Source: Pseudoduganella violaceinigra DSM 15887 (GTDB taxonomy: Bacteria > Pseudomonadota > Gammaproteobacteria > Burkholderiales > Burkholderiaceae_D). From it: a stretch of 64,000 bases of DNA. Of the stretch, positions 10,471 to 18,691 are shown piece by piece. Position 1 is the first letter of the stretch. Each line of letters begins with the position of its first letter. Where the stretch lies: the NCBI RefSeq assembly GCF_000425385.1, contig NZ_KE384356.1, forward strand, positions 186,001 through 250,000, in the 5' to 3' direction. The position numbers and the translations under genes were made by a program. The notes under the pieces are model-generated. The model ran no database searches, was not told the DNA's origin, and was given only the letters and a program-made list of their open reading frames with translations.

Positions 10471-12203
10471 TGGGTCCGCACCCAATAGCGGTGCAGGCTG
10501 TTCGGCAGGCGCAGGTGGAAGGACAGGCGCCCTTTGCCCAGGCGCATGGCCAGCAGGAAGGCATAGGTGGTAAACCGGCTCAGGTACTTACCGGCGAACT
10601 CCGGCGCCTTGAGCATGCTGCGCAGGCTGTCGGCGCCGCGCCGCGCATGCTGGCGCAATTGCTCGGGGCCGAATTCGTCCCACTGGTAGCTCATTTCCGT
10701 CGGCACCGGCAGCGGGCATGGCACATGGCCCGGATAGGCCTGCCATGGCACTTCCAGCACGCCGCCGCCGAAGCAGGCCAGCCAGTCCATGTAGAACACG
10801 TGGCGCAGGAAGGGGTCGGCCGGTTCGGACAGCACGCCTTCCAGCAGCTCGCCGTCGAAGAACGGCAGCTCGAACTCGATGCGCGTGGTATCCAGCGTTT
10901 CGAAATGGTGGAACAGGTGGCGGCGCTGGTCGTTCAGCACCAGGAACAGGAACATCTTGTGGGCCGGGTCGCGCGGGGTCAGCGCATCGAGTTCGGCGCG
11001 CATGCCCTGCTCCACCTGCTGCTGCAGCTGGCGGCCCAGTTCCGGCTTCATCAGGCGCACCGACAGGTGGCAGTGGTTGAAGTCGCGGAAAATGCCGAGC
11101 GCCTGGTCGGGCCGGCCGGCGCGCACGGCGGCGTACATGGCTTCGGTCAGGTAGACCGCTCCCATGCAAACGCTGCCGCCGTCGCCGGACCAGATCACCT
11201 GGGGGCGCGGCAATGGGCCGGCCGTGGTCTGCGCCTTGCCCAGCCATTCGAGCACGGACGCTTTGCTGTACGGGTCGCCTTCCACAAAGGGGCGCATTTC
11301 CAGGCGGCTATGGGTGGTGCCGAGGCGCTCGGCAGCCATGGCGCCCAGGCCCTGGTCCTGGCTTTGGGCCGGGGCGAAATTGCTGGTGGCGACAGCCACC
11401 TCCTCATCGCGCAGGGCTGCCACGATGGCGCGCGAATCCAGGCCGCCGCTCAGGAAGGCAGCCGCCGCGTGGTCGCCGCCCAGGCGTGCGCGCACGGCCT
11501 CGCGGAAGATACGGTACAGGCGCTGCGGCCCCGGCTCCCCGCCGGCGGGACGCGCCGCGATCTGGTCCCAGCGCCAGTAGCGGCGGCGCTGCAGGTCGGC
11601 GCCATCCACGCTCAGCACTTCACCGGCGTGCAGGCAGACGATGTCGCGGTAAGGGGTGCGGTCCGACAGGGGGAAGCCGAAGCAGGCCGCTTCCGCCACG
11701 CCTTGCAAGTCGAGTTCGCGCGGCATGCCCTGCAGCGCTTCCAGGATGCGCTGGGCCGTGGCAAAGATCACAAAGTCCTTCTGAATCCAGCAATACAGCG
11801 GACGCACGCCGCACTTGTCGGTGGCCAGGTGCAGGCGCCCATCGTCGTGCGCCACCACCAGGCAATAGGTGCCGCGGCTGGCGCGCAAGCCGTCCTGGGA
11901 GCCGGCAGCCAGCTCATGGGCCAGCTGCGCCAGGCTGGCGTCGCGGCCCAGGGCGGCGGCGCCCGGGGGCTGCAGCAGTGGCGCACCCGCCACAAAGGCA
12001 TGCAGGCCGTCGCCGTGATAGGCGCCGCTGCCGCCCAGTGCGCCGAGCTCCAGACTGACAACAAAGCTGCGGCTGGTGTGGATTTCACGCAACCTTGCCT
12101 CATCGCCCGGATGGCGCGAAAGATTGCGCCGCAGCTGGTCGATCAGCGCGGGCGGCAAGGTGGCGGCGGGATGGCGGGCGACAATTCCGGCAAAGATAGA
12201 CAT
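10467..12203 (-). CDS. Asparagine-synthase-like amidotransferase lacking the N-terminal catalytic Cys
   Basis: 578-residue protein with the asparagine synthetase B layout: an N-terminal glutaminase-like domain (about 1-200) and a C-terminal ATP pyrophosphatase domain with the PP-loop SGGLDS at 252-257 and a second motif WSGDGG. The start is placed at 12203 (MSIFAGIVAR), where AsnB proteins begin MCGI; here Ser replaces Cys2 and the ATG upstream adds a non-homologous leader. Without Cys2 the glutaminase should be inactive, so ammonia or another amine may be used. Such proteins recur in exopolysaccharide loci, where they could amidate a uronic acid; that role is inference. Confidence 0.85.
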   Translation of the reverse strand: MSIFAGIVARHPAATLPPALIDQLRRNLSRHPGDEARLREIHTSRSFVVSLELGALGGSGAYHGDGLHAFVAGAPLLQPPGAAALGRDASLAQLAHELAAGSQDGLRASRGTYCLVVAHDDGRLHLATDKCGVRPLYCWIQKDFVIFATAQRILEALQGMPRELDLQGVAEAACFGFPLSDRTPYRDIVCLHAGEVLSVDGADLQRRRYWRWDQIAARPAGGEPGPQRLYRIFREAVRARLGGDHAAAAFLSGGLDSRAIVAALRDEEVAVATSNFAPAQSQDQGLGAMAAERLGTTHSRLEMRPFVEGDPYSKASVLEWLGKAQTTAGPLPRPQVIWSGDGGSVCMGAVYLTEAMYAAVRAGRPDQALGIFRDFNHCHLSVRLMKPELGRQLQQQVEQGMRAELDALTPRDPAHKMFLFLVLNDQRRHLFHHFETLDTTRIEFELPFFDGELLEGVLSEPADPFLRHVFYMDWLACFGGGVLEVPWQAYPGHVPCPLPVPTEMSYQWDEFGPEQLRQHARRGADSLRSMLKAPEFAGKYLSRFTTYAFLLAMRLGKGRLSFHLRLPNSLHRYWVRTQ

Positions 12204-12321
12204 GGTAGCGAGGATTAGGTGTGCATTCCGTACCAGCGTATCGGATTGCAATTAGGATAAGTTAGATGGTCGGTAGCCGCAAGCACTGCGGGTAGCGCAA
12301 AGATTGACAAAATGTCCACTA

Positions 12322-12365
12322 TATTAACTGAATGACACAGGTCAGGCAATGTCATTCAGTTAATA
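12322..12365. promoter_or_regulatory. 16-bp perfect inverted repeat between divergent polysaccharide genes
   Basis: Arms 12322-12337 and 12350-12365 are exact inverse complements (core TTAACTGAATGACA / TGTCATTCAGTTAA) separated by 12 bases. It sits between the divergent amidotransferase and barrel-protein genes and ends 3 bp before a TTGACA -35 element, as expected of an operator for a dimeric regulator. Confidence 0.55.
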
Positions 12366-12368
12366 CAA

Positions 12369-12398
12369 TTGACACTCAAGCGGCGCTGCTGGCATGAT
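12369..12398 (+). promoter_or_regulatory. Candidate sigma-70 promoter of the 12435 gene
   Basis: TTGACA at 12369-12374 and CATGAT at 12393-12398 (4 of 6 matches to TATAAT), 18 bp apart. Transcription would begin near 12405, leaving a leader of about 30 bases before the ATG at 12435. Confidence 0.45.
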
Positions 12399-12434
12399 TC
12401 GAATGGTTAAATGGCAACTTTTCACGGGGGTCAA

Positions 12435-13628
12435 ATGCTCCAGCTGTTCAGTTCGATCAAAGCCCGGTTCACGCCGCCTCCGCCACTACCGCAGCGCGCT
12501 GCGGATGAACGCACCGCCGACCAGCGCGGCTTGCCGCCCGACGATCCCGGCATCGATGCCGTGATTGCCGCCTGCACCGACTGGCTGTGCGCGGCCCAGG
12601 ACCATTCCGCCTCGGCCGACGGCGGCATGGCCCGCGATTTCAGCCTGGTCAAGGGCTGGTCCACATCCTATCCCGAAACCACCGGCTACATCATTCCCAC
12701 CATGATCGACCTGGCCTGCCGCCAGGAGAGCGCCGCACTGCACCAGCGGGCAAGGCGCCTGCTGGATTGGTTTGTCGCCATCCAGTTCCCGGAAGGCGGC
12801 TTCCAGGGCGGCCGCATCGATTCCACGCCGCGCGTGCCGGTCACTTTCAATACGGGCCAGATCCTGCTCGGCCTGGCCGCCGGCGCCCGGCAATACGGCG
12901 ATCCCAAGTACTTCGACGCCATGCACCGCGCCGCCGCCTGGCTGCGCGACTCCCTCGATGAGGATGGCTGCTGGCGCAAGCACCCGACCCCGTTTGCCAA
13001 GCCTGGCGAAAAAGCCTATGAAACCCATGTGTCCTGGGGCCTGTTCGCCGCCGAGCGCGTTGCGCCGGGCCATGGCTACGGCGAGGCCGGGCAGCGCCAG
13101 GTGGCCTGGGCGCTGACCAAGCAGCAGCCCAACGGCTGGTTCGCCTCCAACTGCCTGAACGACCCGCAGCACCCGCTCAGCCACACGATCGGCTATGTGC
13201 TGCGTGGCGTACTGGAAGGCTACCTGCTGTCGGAACGCCCCGAACTGCTGGCCGCCGCCATGCGTACGGCGAACGGGATGCTCGAAGTGATCGGTGCCGA
13301 CGGTTTCCTGGCCGGCCGCCTGGACAGCCAATGGCGCCCGGCTGCCGATTACGCCTGCCTGACCGGCTCGGCGCAAAACGCACACTGCCTGTTCCTGCTC
13401 TACCAGCTGACCGGCGAGCAGCGCTACTTCGACGCCGGCCAGCGCCTGAACCGCTATGTACGCCGCAGTATCAAGATCGACGGCCCGAAAGAAACCCGCG
13501 GCGGGGTCAAAGGTTCCTTCCCGGTCGACGGCGACTACGGCGAATACGAATTCCTGAACTGGGCCGCCAAATTCTGCATCGACGCCAATTTGCTGGAACA
13601 GGACTTGCTGAAAGCACGCCATGCTTAA
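12435..13628 (+). CDS. Alpha/alpha-barrel-like protein of the polysaccharide locus, function unknown
   Basis: 397 residues from the ATG at 12435, which has GGGG 6 bp upstream; an in-frame ATG at 12411 lacks a ribosome site. No signal peptide or membrane helix. The body consists of repeated amphipathic helix pairs with aromatic and Gly-rich turns such as QFPEGGFQGG, GWFASNCLNDP, LTGSAQNAHCLFLLYQLTG and FPVDGDYGEYEF, resembling the alpha/alpha toroid of unsaturated glucuronyl hydrolases, epimerases and terpene cyclases. No catalytic residues could be assigned. The stop overlaps the next gene by 8 bp, so the two are probably made together. A glycan-modifying role is inferred only from fold impression and location. 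Confidence 0.75.
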   Translation: MLQLFSSIKARFTPPPPLPQRAADERTADQRGLPPDDPGIDAVIAACTDWLCAAQDHSASADGGMARDFSLVKGWSTSYPETTGYIIPTMIDLACRQESAALHQRARRLLDWFVAIQFPEGGFQGGRIDSTPRVPVTFNTGQILLGLAAGARQYGDPKYFDAMHRAAAWLRDSLDEDGCWRKHPTPFAKPGEKAYETHVSWGLFAAERVAPGHGYGEAGQRQVAWALTKQQPNGWFASNCLNDPQHPLSHTIGYVLRGVLEGYLLSERPELLAAAMRTANGMLEVIGADGFLAGRLDSQWRPAADYACLTGSAQNAHCLFLLYQLTGEQRYFDAGQRLNRYVRRSIKIDGPKETRGGVKGSFPVDGDYGEYEFLNWAAKFCIDANLLEQDLLKARHA

Positions 13629-14619
13629 GCAGGCCAAGCGGCTGGCCAAGGCGCTACTGGAACAGCTGCGCCGGCGCCGCAGCGCCAAGGCCGCCGAACA
13701 GAACCTGCGCCATGTCAGCCGCGAAGAGCTGGTGGCCGGCCTGCACCGGCTCGGCATTGCCAAGGGCGATGCCGTCTTCATCCACTCTTCGCTGAAAAGC
13801 CTGGGCTTTGTGGATGGGGGCGCCACCACCGTGGTGCAAGCGCTGCAGGAAGCGGTCGGCCCGCAGGGCACCCTGGTGCTGCCCACTTATTACATGCCGG
13901 GCGGCTCGATCCGCGCCACCTGCCTGATGGAAGACTATGTGTTTGATGTGCGCAAACACGGCACCAATATGGGACGCCTGCCGGAAGCCTTCCTGGCCAG
14001 CGCCGGCATTTCCCGCAGCGTGCACCCGACGCACTCGGTTTCCGCCTGGGGCCGCCACGCGGCCTACCTGACCGAGGCCCACCACCAGGCGCCGTCGGTG
14101 TTCGGCAAGGGTTCGCCGTGGGAGCGCTTTGTCGGACTGGAGAATGCCAAGGTACTGGGGCTGGGCATTTCGATGGGCCCCGTCACCTTCTATCACGTCC
14201 TGGAAGACGCCATGGGCGAGGATTTCCCCGTGCCTGTGTGGGGTAAGGAACGCTACCGCCTGCCATGCATCGACGGCACCGGCCAGCGCTGCGAAGTCGC
14301 ACTGCGTCCCTTCGATCCGGAGCTGGCGCAGCGCCGCATCGACCACCGCTCGCGCGCCGACCTGCGGGCCTGGTTCATGGAGGAATTCAAGCGCGCCGGG
14401 CTGCTGCATGAAGGCCAGGTGGGCGAAGCACCGTCGTGGTGGATCCCGGCCCGCGGCTTCTTCGAGCACCTGCAGCGCCTGGCGGGCGAAAACCTGACTA
14501 TCTATTCCACTCCGGAGCAATTGGCGGCAAGGCCGCCGGGCGCTGCGACCAGCGCGCCCCCAGGCGTATCATCGGCAGCTCGACCAGATGGTAGCCAAGT
14601 CCAGTCAGCAGTACCATGA
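13621..14619 (+). CDS. AAC(3)-family N-acetyltransferase within a polysaccharide locus
   Basis: 332-residue member of the aminoglycoside 3-N-acetyltransferase (Antibiotic_NAT) family, which transfers acetyl from acetyl-CoA to an amino group. Family motifs: HSSLKSLG (55-62), HPTHSVSAWG (135-144) and HVLED (192-196). It begins inside the preceding barrel-protein gene (8-bp overlap). The substrate here is probably an amino sugar of the polysaccharide rather than a drug; homologues in surface-glycan clusters act that way. The last 35-40 residues are low-complexity (APPGVSSAARP) and are read antisense to the next gene's 3' end, so the natural C-terminus may have been lost. Confidence 0.85.
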   Translation: MLKQAKRLAKALLEQLRRRRSAKAAEQNLRHVSREELVAGLHRLGIAKGDAVFIHSSLKSLGFVDGGATTVVQALQEAVGPQGTLVLPTYYMPGGSIRATCLMEDYVFDVRKHGTNMGRLPEAFLASAGISRSVHPTHSVSAWGRHAAYLTEAHHQAPSVFGKGSPWERFVGLENAKVLGLGISMGPVTFYHVLEDAMGEDFPVPVWGKERYRLPCIDGTGQRCEVALRPFDPELAQRRIDHRSRADLRAWFMEEFKRAGLLHEGQVGEAPSWWIPARGFFEHLQRLAGENLTIYSTPEQLAARPPGAATSAPPGVSSAARPDGSQVQSAVP

Positions 14620-15487
14620 GCGCCAGGAAAACGCCCCACTGCCAGAACGGATGGACCTTTTCCAGCGTGCGGAACGCCAGCCACATCAAGGGCGGATGGA
14701 ACAGGTAGATGCCGTAGCTATACTTGGCAATGAACTTGCAGGCACGGTTCAGGCGCGGCGCGGCCAGCTCGCGCAGCCAGGGAATGGCCAGCCCGACTGC
14801 CAGGCACACCAGCCAGCGGCCGTAGTTATTGGCGCGCGGCTCCGCATAAACGACGAAGACCAGGCAGGCGGCAGCCAGCAATAGCGGCCACATCCAGCCG
14901 GGAAGCCGCGCCCGGTCCTGCAGGCGCCAGGCAAGCACGCCGGCCAGGAAACAGGGCGCGAATTCAACCACGCTGAGGCGCGGGCTCAGCATCGGCTGCA
15001 ACAGGGCCAGGGGGATCGACAGCGCCCACAAGGCCAGCAGCCAGCGCAGCGGCCTGTGCCTGAATAGCAGGAACAGCAGCGGCAGCAGCAAATACATCTG
15101 CACTTCCAGGCACAGCGACCACAGCACGGTCGACATATAGCGCGCATAGACCAGGTTCTGGATCAGCAGCAGGTTGGCCAGCAGTTCGAACGGCGTCCAG
15201 CGCGCATCCATGAACAAGTAAATCCCCAGCAGCATGACGGCAGCCAAGGGGTAGATGCGGCAGGCGCGTTGCAGGTAGAAGGCGCGGAACATGGCCGCGC
15301 CGGCCAATTGCTGGCGTTCCAGCGACTGCATGAGCACCAGGCTGGTGTGCACGAAGAACAGCATGACGCCCAATTGTCCCAGCGCGAACGAGGTGGGATT
15401 GGTGCGGATGGTGTAGCCCGCCACATGCGCGGCCAGCACCAACAACACGGCGACCGCGCGCAGGAAATCCAGATTCGGCTTGAGCAT
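14498..15487 (-). CDS. Membrane acyltransferase 3 family protein (OafA/YrhL-like), copy 1
   Basis: 329-residue membrane protein with about ten hydrophobic helices that should O-acylate a periplasmic glycan. The family's N-terminal Arg10 and His21 are visible in FLRAVAVLLVLAAH, and R-x-x-RIYPL occurs in the first loop. The start is set at 15487 (MLKPNLDFLRA) by alignment to the paralogue at 17087-18076, which begins MTNKPNLDLLRA; a 31-residue leader upstream is not homologous. Its 3' end overlaps the convergent AAC(3)-like gene by 122 bp. No SGNH domain is attached. Acetate as the group transferred is a family-based guess. Confidence 0.88.
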   Translation of the reverse strand: MLKPNLDFLRAVAVLLVLAAHVAGYTIRTNPTSFALGQLGVMLFFVHTSLVLMQSLERQQLAGAAMFRAFYLQRACRIYPLAAVMLLGIYLFMDARWTPFELLANLLLIQNLVYARYMSTVLWSLCLEVQMYLLLPLLFLLFRHRPLRWLLALWALSIPLALLQPMLSPRLSVVEFAPCFLAGVLAWRLQDRARLPGWMWPLLLAAACLVFVVYAEPRANNYGRWLVCLAVGLAIPWLRELAAPRLNRACKFIAKYSYGIYLFHPPLMWLAFRTLEKVHPFWQWGVFLALMVLLTGLGYHLVELPMIRLGARWSQRPAALPPIAPEWNR

Positions 15488-15642
15488 CGCGGCTCCGATC
15501 GCATCGGTGCGGGACTTCCAGTCTGCATGAGGAGCGCCGCTCGGCACTTGAGCAAGCGCAATGGTGCGCATGACCGCCAACGCGCGCGATTTTCAATGTC
15601 AATTGTGAAACATTACATTCATCACATTACCCATTCGATGAG

Positions 15643-16203
15643 ATGAAAATGACTAGCCTGAAAATGAGTGTGCCAGCGCCCCGCGCATCGGAAAGCCGCG
15701 ACCAGGATACACAACCATTTGTGCTGCGCCCCCACCGTCCCGAGGACTTGGCATGGATCACGCAACGACACGCGCTGTATGCCCGGCAGCAGGGCTGGGA
15801 CAGCAGCTTCGAAACGATGATTGGCCAGATCTGTGCCGACTTCGAACGCGATTTCGATCCCGCTCTTGAGCGCTGCTGGATCGCCGAAATGCATGGCGAA
15901 CCGGTCGGCTCCATCGTGCTGGCGCGCAGTGGCGAAGAGCGTGTGGGCAAGCTTCGGCTGCTGTTGGTGGAGGAGCAGGCGCGTGGCCATGGCCTCGGAT
16001 CGCACTTGGTGGACGAATGTCACCGCTTCGCACGCCAGGTGGGTAAGCGCAAGATGCGCCTGTGGACGACTGACCAGCAAAAGGAAGCACGCCTGATTTA
16101 CCAGAGGAAGGGCTATGTGCTGGTGGCGCAGGAACCGGTTCACGCCTTTGGCAAGGACATGATCAGCGAGACCTGGGAGTTCAGCCTGCCCGATTGGCCC
16201 TGA
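15643..16203 (+). CDS. GNAT family N-acetyltransferase
   Basis: 186 residues forming a single GNAT fold. After a 25-residue N-terminal tail, strand 1 reads FVLRPHRPEDLAWI; the acetyl-CoA loop is QARGHGLGSHLV, and the C-terminal strand-helix is LWTTDQQKEARLIYQRKGY. The wording is that of the GNAT half of MarR-GNAT fusions, here without the MarR domain. Substrate unknown. It is divergent from acyltransferase copy 1, and the flanking DNA is less GC-rich than the locus average. No clear ribosome site; the ATG two codons downstream is an equally possible start. Confidence 0.85.
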   Translation: MKMTSLKMSVPAPRASESRDQDTQPFVLRPHRPEDLAWITQRHALYARQQGWDSSFETMIGQICADFERDFDPALERCWIAEMHGEPVGSIVLARSGEERVGKLRLLLVEEQARGHGLGSHLVDECHRFARQVGKRKMRLWTTDQQKEARLIYQRKGYVLVAQEPVHAFGKDMISETWEFSLPDWP

Positions 16204-16408
16204 CCAGCTTGCCGCTGAAGTTGCCCGAGTCACGTTTCGATGCCGCGCACATTTGAGAAATATCGAAAGCTGGTCCTTCCCGCAATGCCAGCATTAATTC
16301 GCAGCGCCGAATTCCAAGTCATGCGAAAGCCAGCGCAATTTTTCGAGAGCTTTCCTGGAAATTAGCAGCCTGTATTGAAAGGTGGCAATCACAGAAAAGG
16401 GGGATGTC

Positions 16409-17056
16409 ATGGACCGCAGATCTGCGCTGACTTTACTCGCGGGTGGGATCTTGATCGGCTGTGGTGGTGGCGGGGACGCCACGAATCCGTCTGCACCTTC
16501 GGCACCAGCAGCAACAACAGCCCCGCTCCGAAAAGTGGCTCAAGTCCAATCGCCTATCCGTATCGTACAGGCGTGTCCTTATTGGTGTTGGGCAGCGTCG
16601 ATCTCGATGATCTTCGCGGACAATCATCATGCAGTCGATCAAATGCGAATCGTCCAGTCTGCTCTTGGCGGCGCGATCGTTTGCACGCCCGGGCCCTCAA
16701 GTCAGATTACCGGGCTGTTAAGCCGGTCCTGGATCGATGATTCCGGACGTACTTTCCAATCCGTCGTCACCGCTGGCTATGACTTTACGAACGGAATTTA
16801 CGCAATCGATAACCGCTTCATTATCAACGAACTCATTGCGGGTCGGCCCTTGCTTTATGGCGATACTCAGCACGCGATGGTCATTGTATTGGCGGAATAC
16901 ATTGATTCCCTGTTCGAACCAAGGATTACAAATATCGGCGTCATTGACCCCTGGCCCGATTCGCCGGGATTCCACTATCTTTCGGCGTCGCAGTTAGTGA
17001 TGCGAAATTTAGGCGGGGAGGCAACGTATATCGCGAGTGTGTCGATCATCGGCTGA
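16409..17056 (+). CDS. Papain-like cysteine protease lipoprotein
   Basis: 215-residue secreted protein. The N-terminus MDRRSALTLLAGG leads to a lipobox LIGC with Cys18, so it should be lipid-anchored. A Gly/Ala/Pro linker follows, then a papain-fold core: oxyanion Gln54, catalytic Cys60 in PYWCWAAS, His155 in TQHAMVIV and Asp180 in GVIDPWP, the order seen in AvrRpt2/C70-like and C39-like peptidases. The ATG at 16409 is chosen because GGGGG lies 6 bp upstream and it gives a clean signal peptide. Target unknown. It lies between acyltransferase paralogues, in DNA less GC-rich than the rest of the locus. Confidence 0.75.
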   Translation: MDRRSALTLLAGGILIGCGGGGDATNPSAPSAPAATTAPLRKVAQVQSPIRIVQACPYWCWAASISMIFADNHHAVDQMRIVQSALGGAIVCTPGPSSQITGLLSRSWIDDSGRTFQSVVTAGYDFTNGIYAIDNRFIINELIAGRPLLYGDTQHAMVIVLAEYIDSLFEPRITNIGVIDPWPDSPGFHYLSASQLVMRNLGGEATYIASVSIIG

Positions 17057-17086
17057 TAACACCGACCTTCCCACCTTGGCATGGCC

Positions 17087-18076
17087 TCAAGCGGCAGTGA
17101 GCGCGCCGGCACCTGTCGCCTTGCGTTCGCACCACGCCGCACCAACCTTGATCATCGGGTGTTCAATCAAGTGATAGCCCAGGAAAGGCAACACGACCAT
17201 CAAGGCCCAGAACAGGCCCCACTGCAGCACGGGATGCCTGCCGGCCAGCGTATCGAAGCACAAAGCCAGCATCGGGTAATGGAAGAGGTAAATGCCATAG
17301 CTGTACTTGGCAATGGTTTTGCTCGCGTAATTCAAGGCCGGCGTCCGCAATTGGCGCATCCACGGAATGGTCAGGCCCAACGCCAGGCAAAGTGCCCAAC
17401 AAGAATAGAAATTCGCACGCGTCTCGGCAAACAGGATGTAGACCAGGCTGAAGACAGCCAGGGTAAGCGGCCACAGCCAAGCAGGCAGCCGCTCCCGATC
17501 CTGCAGCCGCCAGGCAATCACCCCGCCCAGGAAGCACGGTATGTAGGAGAGCACATCCAGGCGCGGCGTCAGCAGCGTCGGCACCAGGGTTAGCGGCAGC
17601 GTCAGCAGCCAGCATGCCAGCAGCCATTTCAGCGGCCGGTGGCGGAAGAACACGAACAAAAACGGCAGCATGCAATACATCTGGACTTCCAGTGGCAGCG
17701 ACCACAGCGGATCGCTCATCAGCCGGGCGTACGTCAGGTCCTGGACCAGCGCCAGATTGGCGAACAACTCGAAATGGGTCCAGTTCTGATCCATCAGGAA
17801 ATAGATCCCAAGCACCAGGGTCATCGACAAGGGATAGATGCGGCAAATGCGCTGGATATAGAAGCGCTTGAACAGGGCCGTGCCGCTTGCCTGCTGGCGT
17901 TCGAGCGATTGCATCAGCACCAGGCTGGTGTGCACGAAGAAAATCATGACGCCCAACTGCCCCATCGCATACGTGGCTGGCGCAGCATGGCCGGATGCAG
18001 TGCGGAACACGTGCGCGAACAGCACGAACAGGACTGCCACGGCGCGCAACAGGTCAAGGTTCGGTTTATTCGTCAT
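17087..18076 (-). CDS. Membrane acyltransferase 3 family protein (OafA/YrhL-like), copy 2
   Basis: 329 residues, the same length as copy 1 and similar along its whole length (for example MQSLERQQ, SYGIYLFH, WRLQDR and SPL/SPRL loop positions). Conserved Arg11 and His22 in LLRAVAVLFVLFAH; about ten membrane helices. Predicted to O-acylate the exported polysaccharide or another envelope glycan. It is convergent with the papain-like gene and lies 60 bp downstream of a GNAT gene on the same strand. The two copies, 1.6 kb apart on the same strand, look like a duplication whose spacer was filled by other genes. Confidence 0.88.
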   Translation of the reverse strand: MTNKPNLDLLRAVAVLFVLFAHVFRTASGHAAPATYAMGQLGVMIFFVHTSLVLMQSLERQQASGTALFKRFYIQRICRIYPLSMTLVLGIYFLMDQNWTHFELFANLALVQDLTYARLMSDPLWSLPLEVQMYCMLPFLFVFFRHRPLKWLLACWLLTLPLTLVPTLLTPRLDVLSYIPCFLGGVIAWRLQDRERLPAWLWPLTLAVFSLVYILFAETRANFYSCWALCLALGLTIPWMRQLRTPALNYASKTIAKYSYGIYLFHYPMLALCFDTLAGRHPVLQWGLFWALMVVLPFLGYHLIEHPMIKVGAAWCERKATGAGALTAA

Positions 18077-18136
18077 GGCGCAGCACCAGGAAAAGTCAGG
18101 ATTTGTTCTTGCACGAGCAGCATGGACTGCGCTGAC

Positions 18137-18691
18137 TCATGGAAAGCGCAGGCGCCACGGTCGCGCTCGGCGCAAGGGATTGACTTCCACCACCAGAGCG
18201 CAACGGGTCCAGCCTGCCGCGGCAAAGGCGCGCAAGGATGGATTGTTGTTGTGCCACACACGCGCAAACAGGCATTCAAACCCCTGCTCCGCCAAGTCTG
18301 CGGCCGAAACGGTAATCAAAGCCGGCGCCACCTTGCGGCCGCGCATGGAAGGCGCGGTAATGATTTGCACCAATTTGGCCTGCCCCTCCCGTAACGGCCA
18401 AAAACCGCGCGGGCGGTAGCGTTCGCCGTACCAGTAAAAACACAGGCCGACGATCCGCCCCCCCTCGCGGCAGGCATAGGCGCAGGCGCCGTCGCCGGCG
18501 TAAAAAGCTTGCTCGCGCATCAGGGGATCCGAACAAGCTTCGATTTCCGCGCGCTGCACCGGGCCAATGTCAAAGCCGGCGGCCTGTGGCGGAATCGGGG
18601 CCGGGCCGGCAGCAGTGCGGCGTTGCAAGATGCGGTAAATGGCGTATTCGCCCAGCACGACGTGGGCGAGACGCTTGAGCAGTTCCTTCAT
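18137..18691 (-). CDS. GNAT-type acetyltransferase of the polysaccharide locus
   Basis: 184 residues. The first 35 form a helical N-terminus; the GNAT core has a strand IVGLCFYWYGERY, the segment KLVQIITAPSMRGRKVAPALI matching the acetyl-CoA-binding motif (R-G-x-x-V/A), and NNNPSLRAFAAAGW near the C-terminus, a common GNAT helix. Its ATG overlaps the stop of the upstream Acetyltransf_6 gene (ATGA), so the pair is translationally coupled. A sugar N-acetylation role in the same pathway is inferred from context only. Confidence 0.8.
   Translation of the reverse strand: MKELLKRLAHVVLGEYAIYRILQRRTAAGPAPIPPQAAGFDIGPVQRAEIEACSDPLMREQAFYAGDGACAYACREGGRIVGLCFYWYGERYRPRGFWPLREGQAKLVQIITAPSMRGRKVAPALITVSAADLAEQGFECLFARVWHNNNPSLRAFAAAGWTRCALVVEVNPLRRARPWRLRFP

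Noticed and set aside
13621..14619. Aminoglycoside resistance gene
   Set aside because: The family is right, but its coupling to glycan genes points to sugar acetylation; sequence alone gives no evidence of drug resistance.
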